Shown: positions 16,325-25,825, counted from the stretch's first letter. The stretch: DNA of 64,000 nt from Cellulosimicrobium funkei (GCF_004519295.1 NZ_SOZH01000006.1:186001-250000), one strand, 5' to 3'. The notes: generated by a model from the sequence alone, not told the origin. Numbers and translations are program-made.

Positions 16325-17053
16325 GTGGACCACCCGACCGACCTGACGCCCGTCGCCCAGGACTACCTCAAGGTCGTCTGGGCCGCCCAGGAGTGGGCGG
16401 ACGAGCGCGTGACGACGAAGCTCCTCGCCGAGCGCATCGGCGTCGGGGCCTCGACCGTCTCCGAGACGGTCCGGCGGCTCAGCGCCCAGGGTCTGCTCGA
16501 GCACGCGCCGTACGGCGCGATCACGCTCACCGAGCGCGGCCGCAGCCTCGCGCTCGCGATGGTGCGCCGCCACCGGCTCCTCGAGACGTACCTCGTGTCC
16601 GAGCTCGGCTACGGGTGGGACGAGGTCCACGACGAGGCGGAGGTGCTCGAGCACGCGGTCTCCGACCTGCTCATCGAGCGCATCGACGCGCGCCTCGGGC
16701 ACCCCACGCGCGACCCGCACGGCGACCCGATCCCCGGCGCCGACGGGACCGTCGTCCGCCCGCCCGCGGTCCCGCTCGCGGAGCTCGTCGTCGGCGACCG
16801 CGGCACGGTGGTGCGGATCTCCGACGCCGACCCCGACGTGCTGCGCTACCTCGCCGAGATCGGCGTCGGCCTCGACACGGGCGTCGAGGTCCGCGAGCGC
16901 CGCGAGTACGCGGGCATCCTCTCGGTCGTCTGGTCGCCGCCGGCGGAGGGCGTCGAGCCGGTGCCGGAAGGCCGCCCGGCGGCGCCCGCCCAGCTCGGTC
17001 TGCGCGCGGCGGACCACGTGTGGGTCGTGCGCGCCGAGCCCGTCTCCGCCTAG
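16325..17053 (+). CDS. DtxR/MntR-family metal-dependent transcriptional regulator
   Basis: A 242-residue regulator. The winged-helix HTH covers about 1-70 (AQDYLKVVWAAQEW, LLAERIGVGASTVSETVRRLSAQGLLEHAPYG in part). The dimerisation and metal-binding domain follows (VRRHRLLETYLVSELGYGWDEVHDEAEVLEHAVSDLL in part, with H/E ligands in ExxxLEH and GHPTRDPHGDPIP). A C-terminal SH3-like FeoA domain starts near 150. The Mn-type ligand residues (Asp/Glu near the N-terminus, HxxxE) resemble MntR more than IdeR, but a choice between manganese and iron is not secure. No metal transporter gene lies next to it; the neighbour is an MFS exporter. Confidence 0.9.
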   Translation: MDHPTDLTPVAQDYLKVVWAAQEWADERVTTKLLAERIGVGASTVSETVRRLSAQGLLEHAPYGAITLTERGRSLALAMVRRHRLLETYLVSELGYGWDEVHDEAEVLEHAVSDLLIERIDARLGHPTRDPHGDPIPGADGTVVRPPAVPLAELVVGDRGTVVRISDADPDVLRYLAEIGVGLDTGVEVRERREYAGILSVVWSPPAEGVEPVPEGRPAAPAQLGLRAADHVWVVRAEPVSA

Positions 17054-17099
17054 ACTGGTCGCCTGCCCTTCTTCTCGTCGCCGATGTCGCCGACCGGGC

Positions 17100-17113
17100 T
17101 CGAATCGATTCGA
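17100..17113. promoter_or_regulatory. 14-bp perfect palindrome upstream of MFS gene
   Basis: TCGAATCGATTCGA is a perfect palindrome 55 bases before the MFS start at 17169. A -10-like TAGACT overlaps the stop of the upstream gene at about 17051. It is AT-rich for this genome and does not match DtxR or MntR boxes. A repressor or activator site is inferred. Confidence 0.5.
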
Positions 17114-17168
17114 CAACTCCGCTCCGAGCCGCTCGCCCGACCATCCCGACCGACGCACGAGGACACTC

Positions 17169-18464
17169 ATGACCGACGCCACCCCGTCCGCACCGCCGTC
17201 GGACGCCCCTGAGCCGCGCGACGCCGGCTGCTTGCGCGACGCCGGCCGCCCGCGCGGCGCCGGGCCCGCGCTGCTCGCGCTCGCGATGGGCGGCTTCACC
17301 ATCGGGACGACCGAGTTCGCGACCATGGGGCTCCTGTCCGACATCGCGACCGACCTCGGCACGTCCATCCCGACCGCCGGCCACGCGATCACGGCCTACG
17401 CCGTCGGGGTCGTCGTCGGTGCGCCGCTGCTCACCGTCGCCGCGGCACGCGTGCCGCGCAAGACGCTCCTCCTCGCGCTCATGGCGTTCTACACGCTCGG
17501 GAACCTCTTCTCCGCCACGGCGGGGAGCATCGAGACCCTCGTCGCCGGGCGCTTCCTCGCCGGGCTGCCGCACGGCGCGTTCTTCGGCGTCGGGGCGGCG
17601 GTGGGCGCGGCCGTCGCGGGTCCGGGCCGCCGGGGCCGCGCCGTCGCGACGATGATGGCGGGCCTGACGATCGCGAACGTCGTCGGTGTCCCTCTCTCCA
17701 CGTTCGCCGGGCAGCAGCTCGGCTGGCGGGCCGCGTTCGTCGTGGTCGGGGCGCTCGGGCTCGTGACGCTCCTGGCGCTGTGGCGGCTGATCCCCGCCGG
17801 GGCGGGCAACGAGGACACGAGCGTGCGGCGCGAGCTCGGCGCCCTGCGCAACGGCCCGCTGTGGACGGGGTTCGTCGGCGCCGCGATCGGGTTCGGCGGC
17901 ATGTTCGCCGTGTACTCCTACGTCGAGCCGACCGTCACGCGCGTCACCGGGCTCGCGTCCGGCGCGGTGCCGCTCGTGCTCGCGATCTTCGGCGTCGGCA
18001 TGACCGTCGGGACGGTGCTCGGCGGCCGGCTCGCCGACCGCTCGGTGATGCGCACCGTGTACCTCGGGTTCGTGTCGACCGGGGCGATGCTCGCCCTCTT
18101 CGCGCTCACCGGGCAGCACCCCGTCCCGGCCGTGCTGTCGCTGTTCCTCCTCGGCGTCACGTCGCAGATCCTCGGCCTGTCGCTCCAGACGCGGCTCATG
18201 GACCTGTCGCCGTCGGCGCCGTCGCTCGGTGCGGCGCTGTGCCACTCCGCGCTCAACGTCGGCAACGCCAACGGGGCGTTCCTCGGCGGGCTCGTCATCG
18301 CCGCCGGCTGGGGCTACCTCGCGCCCGCCTGGACGGGCGTCGTGCTCACCGTGGCCGGCCTCACCATCATCCTCGTCGCCGGTCGCCGCCCCGCGGGCGT
18401 CGTGGTCGCCACGCTGCCCGACGACGCGCACGCGCCGTCGGCGGCCGTCGCGCCGCCGCGGTAG
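17169..18464 (+). CDS. 12-TM MFS transporter (AraJ/NepI-like DHA1)
   Basis: A 431-residue transporter beginning with a hydrophilic, Arg/Asp-rich 30-residue N-terminus and then LLALAMGGFTIGTTEFATMGLL, the hallmark of the AraJ/PbuE/NepI branch of DHA1 MFS exporters. Motif C-like GLTIANVVGVPLSTFAGQQLGWR and 12 hydrophobic segments are visible. Members export sugars, nucleosides or drugs; the substrate here is not predictable. The ATG has a GAGGACACTC ribosome-binding region. It follows the DtxR-type gene on the same strand with 115 bases between, carrying its own promoter-like sequence and a palindrome. Confidence 0.9.
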   Translation: MTDATPSAPPSDAPEPRDAGCLRDAGRPRGAGPALLALAMGGFTIGTTEFATMGLLSDIATDLGTSIPTAGHAITAYAVGVVVGAPLLTVAAARVPRKTLLLALMAFYTLGNLFSATAGSIETLVAGRFLAGLPHGAFFGVGAAVGAAVAGPGRRGRAVATMMAGLTIANVVGVPLSTFAGQQLGWRAAFVVVGALGLVTLLALWRLIPAGAGNEDTSVRRELGALRNGPLWTGFVGAAIGFGGMFAVYSYVEPTVTRVTGLASGAVPLVLAIFGVGMTVGTVLGGRLADRSVMRTVYLGFVSTGAMLALFALTGQHPVPAVLSLFLLGVTSQILGLSLQTRLMDLSPSAPSLGAALCHSALNVGNANGAFLGGLVIAAGWGYLAPAWTGVVLTVAGLTIILVAGRRPAGVVVATLPDDAHAPSAAVAPPR

Positions 18465-18611
18465 CCCGGCGACCGACCGAGGTGGCGCCCGTGCGGTGGT
18501 CCGGTGTCTCCCAGCCAGGTCCCAGCGGGGCGCGGTAGGTTGTGCCGTGCGCGCACCGCCGTGCGCGCCGTCACGTCCGGCGGGAGCCGGTGACCCACGA
18601 GGAGCGTCCCC

Positions 18612-19268
18612 GTGAGCAAGAGCGCCACCGCCGGTGCGAACGTGTCCGCCGGGCCCGACGACGAGCTGCTGCCCGCGTCCGGCCCCCGCCCGATCAGGCC
18701 GCGCACGATGGGCTGGCTGCTCGTCGTGCTGGGCGCGATCGGCCTCGCCGGCTCGGCGGCGCTCGCGATCGAGAAGTACCTCAAGCTCGCCGACCCGGGT
18801 CACGTCGCCTCGTGCAGCGTCAACGCCCTGCTCGACTGTGGCGACGCGATGGACTCGTGGCAGGGCGCGCTCCTGGGCTTCCCCAACCCATTGCTCGGGA
18901 TCGCGGCGTTCCCCGTGGTGATCACCACGGGCGTGGTCCTGCTGGCGGGCGCCCGCCTGCCGCGCTGGTACTGGCTCGCACTCCTCGGCGGGACGACGCT
19001 CGGCATGGGCCTGATCGTCTTCCTCATGTGGACGACGATGTACGCGATCTCCGCGATGTGCCCCTACTGCATGGTCGTGTGGTTCGCCATGATCCCGCTG
19101 TTCTGGTACCAGGTGGTCCACGCCGTGCAGGAGGGCTACCTGCCCGCGGGCGAGGGCGTGCGCCGCACCCTCGTCCGCAACCGGAACCTGTTCCTGGCGA
19201 TCGCCTACGTCGCGCTCGTCGCGTGGATCGTGCTGGTCAAGGGCCCGATCATCGTCTCGCTGTTCTGA
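18612..19268 (+). CDS. Vitamin K epoxide reductase (VKOR) family protein
   Basis: A 218-residue integral membrane protein with about five TM segments. The redox cysteines are the loop pair Cys68/Cys76 (ASCSVNALLDCG) and the CxxC Cys150/Cys153 (AMCPYCMVVWF). In actinobacteria VKOR replaces DsbB: it re-oxidises a DsbA-like thiol oxidase and passes electrons to menaquinone, supporting disulfide formation in exported proteins. No DsbA gene lies beside it. The GTG at 18612 has a GAGGAG ribosome-binding site, and a -10-like TAGGTT lies near 18536. Confidence 0.92.
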   Translation: MSKSATAGANVSAGPDDELLPASGPRPIRPRTMGWLLVVLGAIGLAGSAALAIEKYLKLADPGHVASCSVNALLDCGDAMDSWQGALLGFPNPLLGIAAFPVVITTGVVLLAGARLPRWYWLALLGGTTLGMGLIVFLMWTTMYAISAMCPYCMVVWFAMIPLFWYQVVHAVQEGYLPAGEGVRRTLVRNRNLFLAIAYVALVAWIVLVKGPIIVSLF

Positions 19269-19287
19269 CCGGCGCCGCCGCGCCGGT
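19268..19287. terminator. Bidirectional terminator between VKOR and YbjQ genes
   Basis: ACCGGCGC (19268-19275) and GCGCCGGT (19280-19287) form an 8-bp stem with loop CGCC in the 33-base gap between two convergent genes. Confidence 0.6.
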
Positions 19288-19301
19288 GGTGCCGTGTCGC
19301 G

Positions 19302-19748
19302 TCAGCGCCAGGCCGGCTGGTCCGGCGCGGCGTCCTGCGGGTAGCCGTGGCCGCCCGGCTGCGGGGGAGCGGACGGCCCACCCTGGGCCTGGTGGGCGGA
19401 CTGCGCCGTCGCGCCGGGCTGGCCCGCGGCGAGCGGGCTGACGACGACGGCCGTGCCGTACGCGCACACCTCCGAGAACGACGCCGCGATCTCGCCCGTG
19501 TCGAAGCGCATCCCGACGACGGCGTTGGCCCCGCGGCGCTGCGCCTCCTGCACCATGCGGTGCATGACCTCCTGGCGCGACTCGTAGACGAGCTGCGTGT
19601 ACTCCTTGACCTCTCCGCCCCCGATCGAGCGGAAGGACGCGACGAAGTTCGCCCCGAGGTTGGCGCTGCGCACGGTCATGCCCATGACCTCGCCGAGCAC
19701 CGCGTCGATACGGTAGCCGGGCACGTCGTTGGTCGTCACGATGATCAC
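19302..19748 (-). CDS. YbjQ-family (heavy-metal-binding domain) protein
   Basis: A 148-residue protein. The core [77 protein letters not shown] and [12 protein letters not shown] matches the YbjQ/UPF0145 family, thought to form a pentameric dodecin-like assembly; biochemical function is unknown. A Gln/Gly/Pro-rich tail of about 38 residues follows. I prefer the GTG at 19748 because the family normally starts M-I-I-V-T-T and because GAGGAT plus 7 bases precedes it; the ATG at 19757 (MCG...) is an alternative. Confidence 0.85.
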   Translation of the reverse strand: MIIVTTNDVPGYRIDAVLGEVMGMTVRSANLGANFVASFRSIGGGEVKEYTQLVYESRQEVMHRMVQEAQRRGANAVVGMRFDTGEIAASFSEVCAYGTAVVVSPLAAGQPGATAQSAHQAQGGPSAPPQPGGHGYPQDAAPDQPAWR

Positions 19749-19802
19749 GCCGCACATCCTCGCACGGGCCGGACGGCCGCCGTCGGGCCGTGCGACGGCC
19801 GG

Positions 19803-19815
19803 TAAACTCGGCCGG
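19803..19815 (+). promoter_or_regulatory. Leaderless promoter of leuS
   Basis: TAAACT (19803-19808) is followed by CGGCCGG and GTG 19816. CGGCCG repeats flank the -10, forming a short inverted repeat around it. Confidence 0.5.
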
Positions 19816-22815
19816 GTGACCACGCCTGACACGACCTCGATCCCGCACGCCCCGGACGTCCCCGCCGCGGGCGGCCCCGCCCACCGCTACACGCCGGCGC
19901 TCGCGGAGCAGATCGAGCTCAAGTGGCAGGAGCTCTGGGAGCAGCGCGGCACGTTCTGGGCCGCGAACCCCACGGGCGACCTGACGGACGGCGAGGGCGA
20001 CGGCCCCGAGGGCGCGAGCCCGTACTTCATCATGGACATGTTCCCGTACCCGTCGGGCGCGGGCCTGCACGTGGGGCACCCCCTGGGGTACATCGCGACG
20101 GACGTCGTGGGCCGGTTCCGGCGCATGCGCGGCGAGAACGTGCTGCACGCCCTCGGCTACGACGCGTTCGGCCTGCCCGCCGAGCAGTACGCGGTGCAGA
20201 CGGGTCAGCACCCGCGCGTGACCACCGAGGCGAACATCGCCAACATGCGCCGGCAGCTGCGCCGCCTCGGGCTCGCGCACGACTCGCGCCGCACGTTCGC
20301 GACGATCGACCCCGAGTACGTGCGCTGGACGCAGTGGATCTTCCTGCAGATCTTCGACTCCTGGTACGACCCCGAGGCCCTGCGCCCCGACGGTGGTCGT
20401 GGCCGCGCGCGCCGCATCGCCGAGCTCGAGGCCGAGCTCGCGTCCGGTGCCCGGCCGGTGCCGGGCGGCGTCGAGGGCGTCGAGGAGGGGGCCGACTGGG
20501 CGACCCTCACGCCCCAGCAGCGCCGCGCCGTCGTCGACGCGCAGCGCCTCGCGTACGTGGACGAGTCGCCCGTGAACTGGGCCCCCGGCCTGGGCACGGT
20601 CCTCGCGAACGAGGAGGTCACCGCTGACGGCCGCTCGGAGCGCGGGAACTTCCCCGTGTTCCAGCGCAGCCTGCGCCAGTGGAAGATGCGCATCACCGCG
20701 TACGCCGACCGCCTCGCGGACGACCTGGACCTCATCGACTGGCCCGAGAAGGTCACGGCGATGCAGCGCAACTGGATCGGTCGCAGCGAGGGCGCGCTCG
20801 TGCGGTTCGCCGTGCTCGGCACGCCCGACGGGGTGAACGACGCCGCGGCGGAGTCCGGCGCGGAGGTCGAGGTCTTCACGACGCGCCCCGACACGCTGTT
20901 CGGCGCGACGTTCATGGTCGTCTCGCCCGAGCACCCGCTGCTCGACGAGGTCCCGGCGCACTGGCCGGACGGCACGTCGAGCGCGTGGACGGGCGGGCAC
21001 CGCTCGCCGGTCGAGGCCGTCGCGGCGTACCGCCGCGAGGCCGCCGCGAAGACCGCTGTCGAGCGCCAGGCCGACGCCGGCAAGAAGACGGGCGTGTTCA
21101 CGGGGCACCTCGCGGTGAACCCCGTGAACGGCCAGGCGATCCCGGTCTTCACCGCCGACTACGTGCTCATGGGCTACGGCACGGGCGCGATCATGGCCGT
21201 CCCCGGCGGCGACGAGCGCGACTTCGCGTTCGCCGAGGCGTTCGGGCTGCCGGTCGTGCGCACGGTCGAGCCCGCGGACGGGCTGCCGGAGGACTTCACG
21301 GGCCCGTACACGGGCGACGGCGTGGTCGTCGGCTCGGCGAACGACGAGATCTCGCTCGACGGGCTCGACGTGCCCGAGGCGAAGCGCCGCATCACCGAGT
21401 GGCTCGTGGGCAAGGGCATCGGCGAGGGCACGACGACGTACCGCCTGCGCGACTGGCTGTTCAGCCGCCAGCGCTACTGGGGCGAGCCGTTCCCCATCGT
21501 CTGGGACGAGAACGACCAGCCCGTCGCGATCCCCGACGCGCTCCTGCCCGTCGACCTGCCGGACGTCCCCGACTACGCGCCCCGCACGTTCGACGCGGAC
21601 GACGCCGACTCGTCGCCCGAGGCGCCCCTGGGCCGCAACGACGAGTGGGTCAACGTCACGCTCGACCTCGGCGACGGGCCGAAGCAGTACCGCCGCGACA
21701 CGAACACGATGCCCAACTGGGCCGGGTCGTGCTGGTACTACCTCCGCTACCTCGACCCGCAGTGGGACGGCGGCGACCAGGACACGGTCGTCGACCCCGA
21801 GCTCGAGCGCTACTGGATGGGCCCGGAGCACAACCCGAGCGCGGGCCGCGCCGGGGGCGTGGACCTGTATGTCGGCGGTGTCGAGCACGCCGTGCTGCAC
21901 CTGCTCTACGCGCGGTTCTGGCACAAGGTCCTCTACGACCTGGGTCACGTGTCGAGCGTCGAGCCGTTCCACAAGCTGTTCAACCAGGGCTACGTCCAGG
22001 CGTACGCCTTCACCGACGCGCGCGGCCAGTACGTGCCCGCCACCGAGGTCACGGAGGAGCCCGCGCCCGACGGCTCGGGCGAGGTCGTGTACCGCTGGAA
22101 CGGCGAGGTCGTGCAGCGCGAGTACGGGAAGATGGGCAAGTCGCTCAAGAACGTCGTCACGCCCGACGAGATGTACGCCGAGTACGGCGCCGACACGTTC
22201 CGCGTGTACGAGATGTCGATGGGCCCGCTCGACCTGTCGCGCCCGTGGGAGACGCGCGCCGTCGTCGGGTCGCAGCGGTTCCTGCAGCGCCTGTGGCGCA
22301 ACGTCGTCTCCGAGGAGACGGGCGAGGTGACGGTCGTCGACGAGCCGGCGTCGCCCGAGACGCTGCGCGCCGTGCACCGGGCGATCGCCGACGTCCGCGT
22401 CGAGATGGAGCACATGCGCCCCAACACGGCCATCGCGAAGCTCATCACGCTGAACAACCACCTCACGGCGCTCGACCGCGTGCCGCGCGAGGCCGTCGAG
22501 CCGCTCGTGCTCATGACCGCGCCCGTCGCGCCGCACATCGCGGAGGAGCTGTGGGAGCGCCTGGGCCACGAGCGCTCGCTCGCGCACGAGCCCTTCCCGA
22601 CGGCGGACGAGCGCTACCTCGTCGAGGACACCGTGACGTGCATCGTGCAGGTCAAGGGCAAGGTCCGCGGCCGGCTCGAGGTGCCGCCGTCGATCTCGGA
22701 GGAGGACCTCACGGCCGCCGCGCTCGCCGAGCCGAACGTCGTGCGCGCGATCGACGGCGCCGAGGTCCGCAAGGTGATCGTCCGCGCCCCGAAGCTGGTC
22801 AACATCGTCGTCTGA
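19816..22815 (+). CDS. leuS: Leucyl-tRNA synthetase
   Basis: A 999-residue class Ia aminoacyl-tRNA synthetase. The HIGH-type motif is HVGH at residues 85-88 ([16 protein letters not shown]) and the KMSKS-type motif is KMGKS near 772. The CP1 editing domain ([21 protein letters not shown] and the [19 protein letters not shown] region) is present, so mischarged tRNA can be hydrolysed. The C-terminus ends with the LeuRS domain [14 protein letters not shown]. Length is slightly above the usual actinobacterial size. No Leu leader peptide or T-box is seen upstream, since the promoter is leaderless. Confidence 0.97.
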   Translation: MTTPDTTSIPHAPDVPAAGGPAHRYTPALAEQIELKWQELWEQRGTFWAANPTGDLTDGEGDGPEGASPYFIMDMFPYPSGAGLHVGHPLGYIATDVVGRFRRMRGENVLHALGYDAFGLPAEQYAVQTGQHPRVTTEANIANMRRQLRRLGLAHDSRRTFATIDPEYVRWTQWIFLQIFDSWYDPEALRPDGGRGRARRIAELEAELASGARPVPGGVEGVEEGADWATLTPQQRRAVVDAQRLAYVDESPVNWAPGLGTVLANEEVTADGRSERGNFPVFQRSLRQWKMRITAYADRLADDLDLIDWPEKVTAMQRNWIGRSEGALVRFAVLGTPDGVNDAAAESGAEVEVFTTRPDTLFGATFMVVSPEHPLLDEVPAHWPDGTSSAWTGGHRSPVEAVAAYRREAAAKTAVERQADAGKKTGVFTGHLAVNPVNGQAIPVFTADYVLMGYGTGAIMAVPGGDERDFAFAEAFGLPVVRTVEPADGLPEDFTGPYTGDGVVVGSANDEISLDGLDVPEAKRRITEWLVGKGIGEGTTTYRLRDWLFSRQRYWGEPFPIVWDENDQPVAIPDALLPVDLPDVPDYAPRTFDADDADSSPEAPLGRNDEWVNVTLDLGDGPKQYRRDTNTMPNWAGSCWYYLRYLDPQWDGGDQDTVVDPELERYWMGPEHNPSAGRAGGVDLYVGGVEHAVLHLLYARFWHKVLYDLGHVSSVEPFHKLFNQGYVQAYAFTDARGQYVPATEVTEEPAPDGSGEVVYRWNGEVVQREYGKMGKSLKNVVTPDEMYAEYGADTFRVYEMSMGPLDLSRPWETRAVVGSQRFLQRLWRNVVSEETGEVTVVDEPASPETLRAVHRAIADVRVEMEHMRPNTAIAKLITLNNHLTALDRVPREAVEPLVLMTAPVAPHIAEELWERLGHERSLAHEPFPTADERYLVEDTVTCIVQVKGKVRGRLEVPPSISEEDLTAAALAEPNVVRAIDGAEVRKVIVRAPKLVNIVV

Positions 22816-22829
22816 CGACCCGACTCGCT

Positions 22830-22884
22830 GAGTGCATGAAATCGTCGCGTGCCGGGCGCTCGGACGCGACGATTTCATGCACTC
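22830..22884. repeat. 20-bp perfect hairpin, leuS side of DUF559 gene
   Basis: Arms 22830-22849 and 22865-22884 are perfect reverse complements with a 15-base loop. The outer 12 bases of the arm are GAGTGCATGAAA, shared with the second hairpin at 23860. It begins 14 bases after the leuS stop and overlaps the stop of the DUF559 gene, so it can act as a terminator for both. Confidence 0.85.
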
Positions 22885-23788
22885 ACGGGTAGCCCGGTGC
22901 CAGACGGCGTCGTCGCGCCTCGCGGACCCGGCGCACCAGGCGCTCGGGGAAGCGGAGCACGTCGTCGGCCGTCGCCGTGACGATGATCCAGCCGGCGTCC
23001 TCGAGCCGCTGGCGCCGCTCGACGTCCCGTCGCCACGTCGCGGGGTCGGTCCGGTGCACGTCGCCGTCGTACTCGATCGCGATGCGCAGCCGCGGGTAGG
23101 AGAGGTCGGGGAGAGCGAGGAAGCGGCCGGCGTCGTCGCGTGCCGGGACGTTCACGTGCGGGCACGGCAGACCGGCCTGGACCAGGAGGAGCCGGGTGCG
23201 CGTCTCCATGCTGGAGTCCGTCCCCGGCCGGACGAGGTCGATCGCCTCACGGCACCGCGCGATGCCGCGCATCTTGAACGTCGCGTCCGTCAGTCTCCGG
23301 AGCTCTCGGACGGTCGTCGCCGGGGCGTACCGCCGCGTCATCGCGTCCGCGAGCACGACGACGTCGTCCGGCGGCAGGGTGTGCGCGAGGTGGAGCCAGG
23401 TCTGGGCCGCGGACGTGACGAGGAGCCCGTGGGCGGTGGTCAGGGTCAGGGCGGACTGACCGCAGTAGTGCGCGACGACGTTCGACCGCTGGGGGCGTTG
23501 CCGTCGCTGCGGCGCGACGACGTGGACGCGGTCGTCGTCGGTCAGGCGCCAGGGAACCTCGACACCGAGCAGACGCAGCGCGGTGACGTGGCTGAACGCG
23601 GTGCCTGCCGGGAGGACGCGGGCCGCGGCGGTGCAGAGGTCGACGACGGACCTGAGGCTCCCGCGCGGGACGCGCACCCCGGCGAACGGAGCCTCGAACG
23701 AAGGGCTGCGCAGCGACGCCGGCGTCATGCCGAACGTCTGCGCCGTGCGCGTGCGGAAGGGGCCGGACGGGCTGGAGACGGTCACCAT
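22883..23788 (-). CDS. DUF559-like (Vsr-fold) endonuclease-domain protein, hairpin-flanked
   Basis: A protein of about 301 residues. The N-terminal part (GVRVPRGSLRSVVDLCTAA, GTAFSHVTALRLLGV, VHVVAPQRRQRPQRSNVVAHY) resembles the AbiEi-type domain found ahead of DUF559 domains in actinobacteria. The C-terminal part has the nuclease-like signature SSMETRTRLLLVQAGLP, then PDLSYPRLRIAIEYDGDVHR and DVERRQRLEDAGWIIVTATADDVL, with the acidic E...D...E pattern of Vsr/PD-(D/E)XK-type folds. Function is unproven. I chose ATG 23788 (VTVSSPSGPF after M); an in-frame ATG at 23908 lies inside the right hairpin. The gene ends inside the left hairpin and is bracketed by a matching pair. Confidence 0.7.
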   Translation of the reverse strand: MVTVSSPSGPFRTRTAQTFGMTPASLRSPSFEAPFAGVRVPRGSLRSVVDLCTAAARVLPAGTAFSHVTALRLLGVEVPWRLTDDDRVHVVAPQRRQRPQRSNVVAHYCGQSALTLTTAHGLLVTSAAQTWLHLAHTLPPDDVVVLADAMTRRYAPATTVRELRRLTDATFKMRGIARCREAIDLVRPGTDSSMETRTRLLLVQAGLPCPHVNVPARDDAGRFLALPDLSYPRLRIAIEYDGDVHRTDPATWRRDVERRQRLEDAGWIIVTATADDVLRFPERLVRRVREARRRRLAPGYP

Positions 23789-23859
23789 GCGCACCGAGCG
23801 TGCCCGCGCCGCCGCGGAGAGGAAACCGGCGCGCGCGAAGCTGTGGACAGCCCCGCCGT

Positions 23860-23914
23860 GAGTGCATGAAACAGTCGCGCTGAACCGGTTGCGGCGCGAC
23901 TGTTTCATGCACTC
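23860..23914. repeat. 21-bp perfect hairpin, HerA side of DUF559 gene
   Basis: Arms 23860-23880 and 23894-23914 are perfect reverse complements with a 13-base loop. The outer GAGTGCATGAAA equals that of the hairpin at 22830; the inner bases differ (CAGTCGCGC against TCGTCGCG) but remain fully paired. It lies 18 bases from the stop of the HerA-like gene. Confidence 0.85.
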
Positions 23915-23932
23915 AGCGGGAGGGGTGGGGGG

Positions 23933-25813
23933 TCAGCGGCGGCGGGTGCCGAAGATGGTGCGGGTGAGCTCGCGCCCGAGCTGGGTGCCCGCCGAGCGGA
24001 GGAACGAGTCGAGCGGGCTCGACGACCGCGACCGGGAGGACCCGGACGAGCGCGAGCGCCCCGTCGCGGCCTCGCGCTCGAGCTTCGCCCGCATCTTCTC
24101 CAGCTCGGCCTGCTCCTTCTTCGCCGCACGCTCGGCCTCCTGGGCGGCCTGCTTCGCCGCCTTCTCCTGCGCGGCCGCCTCGGCCTCGGCCGCGTCGGCG
24201 GCGGCGCGTGCCGCCGCCTGCTCCTGGACGCGCACCTGGAGGAGCTCGAACGCGGACTCGGCGTCGACGGCGGTGCCGTACCGGGCCGTCGCGGGCGAGG
24301 CCGCCACGATGCCGTCGAGCACGGACGCCGGGGCGGGGTCCATCGACGACTGCGGCGCACGGACCCGTGTCCACGCCACCGGGGCGGGCGCGCCCTTCTC
24401 GGTGAGCACCGTGACGACGGCCTCGCCCGTCCCGAGCGACTGCAGCAGCCGTTCGAGGTCGTACGGCGACGTGGGGTAGGTGCGCACCGCCGCTCGCAGG
24501 GCCGCGGCGTCGTCCGGCGTGAAAGCGCGCAGCGCGTGCTGGACGCGGTTCCCGAGCTGCGCGAGCACGTCGGCGGGGACGTCCTTCGGGCTCTGCGTCA
24601 CGAAGAACACGCCGACGCCCTTGGACCGCACGAGGCGCACCGTCTGCACCACCTGCTGGAGGAACTCCTTCGACGCGCCGGTGAACAGCAGGTGCGCCTC
24701 GTCGAAGAAGAACACGAGCCGCGGCTTCTCGACGTCGCCCACCTCGGGCAGCTCCTGGAAGAGGTCGGCGAGCAGCCACATGAGGAAGGTCGAGAACAGC
24801 GCCGGACGGTCCTGCACCGCGGGGAGCTCGAGCGCCGAGACGACGCCCCGCCCGTCGGGCGTCGTGCGCAGCAGCTCCGACGTCGCGAACGCCGGCTCGC
24901 CGAAGAACACGTCCGCGCCCTGCGCCTGGAGCGCGACGATCTCGCGCAGGATCACGCCGGCCGTCGCGCCCGACACGCCGCCGATGCCCCGGAGCTCGGC
25001 CTTGCCCTCGTCGGACGTCAGGTACGCGATGGTGGCCTGGAGGTCCTTGAGGTCCAGCAGCGCGAGGCCCTGCGCGTCGGCCCAGTGGAAGATGAGCCCG
25101 AGGCTCGACTCCTGCGTCTCGTTGAGGCCGAGCACCTTGGCGAGCAGGAGCGGGCCGAAGTCCGCGACCGTCGTCCGGATCGGCACCCCGGTGCCGAGGC
25201 CGCCGAGCGAGTACACCTCGACGGGGTACGCCGTCGGGCTCCACTCCTGGCCGATCGACGCCGCGCGCTCCACGATCTTCGCGGACGACGTGCCCGGCAC
25301 GGCGAGCCCCGACAGGTCGCCCTTGACGTCGGCGAGGAACACGGGGACGCCCGCCGCAGACAGGCCCTCCGCCATGCCCTGGAGCGTCTTCGTCTTGCCG
25401 GTGCCCGTCGCGCCCGCCACGAGCCCGTGCCGGTTGAGCATCGAGAGCGCGAACCCGACCTGGACGTCGGCGCGGGGGGACGGGTCGCCGCCCTCCGTAC
25501 CCTCCAGCAGCGCGCCGAGCGGGAGCGTGCCGCCGGCGTACGCGTAGCCCGCCGCGACCTGCGCGGCGTACCCGCCCGCGGGGGACGCCGCGTCCGGGGC
25601 GGGGTCGGTCGGCTCCGGCAGGGGCGGTGCGTCCGTCGCCGCCGTGCCGGCCGGGGAGGCCTCGCCCGAGGGAGCCCCGGCGGCCGCCTCGGCGGCTTCG
25701 AGCGCCGCCCGGGCCGCCGCGGCACGCGCCTCGGCTGCTTCTGCGGCGGCCTGCGCGGCGGCGGCGCGCAGGGCGGCGAGCTCGGACGGGGACGGTGGGG
25801 CGTCGTCGGCCAT
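23933..25813 (-). CDS. HerA-like ATPase/helicase (DUF853, YjgR family)
   Basis: A 626-residue protein. An Ala/Glu-rich coiled-coil N-terminus (about 10-50) is followed by a FtsK-HerA-type ATPase domain: Walker A GATGTGKTKTLQ near residue 134, Walker B LVFFFDEAHLLF near 372 and the sensor-like FFVTQSPKDVP. A second coiled coil (AAEAEAAAQEKAAKQAAQEAER, partial) and an Arg/Ser-rich tail close the protein. DUF853/YjgR proteins are annotated as predicted ATPases of unknown role, related to DNA-translocating HerA. The ATG at 25813 follows TACGAT plus 6 bases. It is divergent from the degV gene. Confidence 0.88.
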   Translation of the reverse strand: MADDAPPSPSELAALRAAAAQAAAEAAEARAAAARAALEAAEAAAGAPSGEASPAGTAATDAPPLPEPTDPAPDAASPAGGYAAQVAAGYAYAGGTLPLGALLEGTEGGDPSPRADVQVGFALSMLNRHGLVAGATGTGKTKTLQGMAEGLSAAGVPVFLADVKGDLSGLAVPGTSSAKIVERAASIGQEWSPTAYPVEVYSLGGLGTGVPIRTTVADFGPLLLAKVLGLNETQESSLGLIFHWADAQGLALLDLKDLQATIAYLTSDEGKAELRGIGGVSGATAGVILREIVALQAQGADVFFGEPAFATSELLRTTPDGRGVVSALELPAVQDRPALFSTFLMWLLADLFQELPEVGDVEKPRLVFFFDEAHLLFTGASKEFLQQVVQTVRLVRSKGVGVFFVTQSPKDVPADVLAQLGNRVQHALRAFTPDDAAALRAAVRTYPTSPYDLERLLQSLGTGEAVVTVLTEKGAPAPVAWTRVRAPQSSMDPAPASVLDGIVAASPATARYGTAVDAESAFELLQVRVQEQAAARAAADAAEAEAAAQEKAAKQAAQEAERAAKKEQAELEKMRAKLEREAATGRSRSSGSSRSRSSSPLDSFLRSAGTQLGRELTRTIFGTRRR

Positions 25814-25825
25814 GCTCGGATCGTA
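25814..25825 (-). promoter_or_regulatory. Leaderless promoter of HerA-like gene
   Basis: Minus-strand TACGAT (25820-25825), then CCGAGC, then ATG at 25813. Confidence 0.5.

Noticed and set aside
17100-17113. Palindrome considered as an MntR/DtxR box because a DtxR-family gene lies upstream
   Set aside because: DtxR/MntR boxes have TTAGG...CCTAA arms; TCGAATCGATTCGA does not match.
19249-22878. 1209-codon open frame antisense to leuS
   Set aside because: It is an artefact of G/C at third positions: low-complexity Arg/Asp/Val composition, no start context, fully covered by a canonical leuS.
22830-23914. Hairpin pair considered as terminal inverted repeats of an insertion sequence
   Set aside because: No transposase-like DDE or HUH motifs in the enclosed gene and no target-site duplication recognised; the hairpins are palindromes, not a left/right inverted pair of a DDE element.
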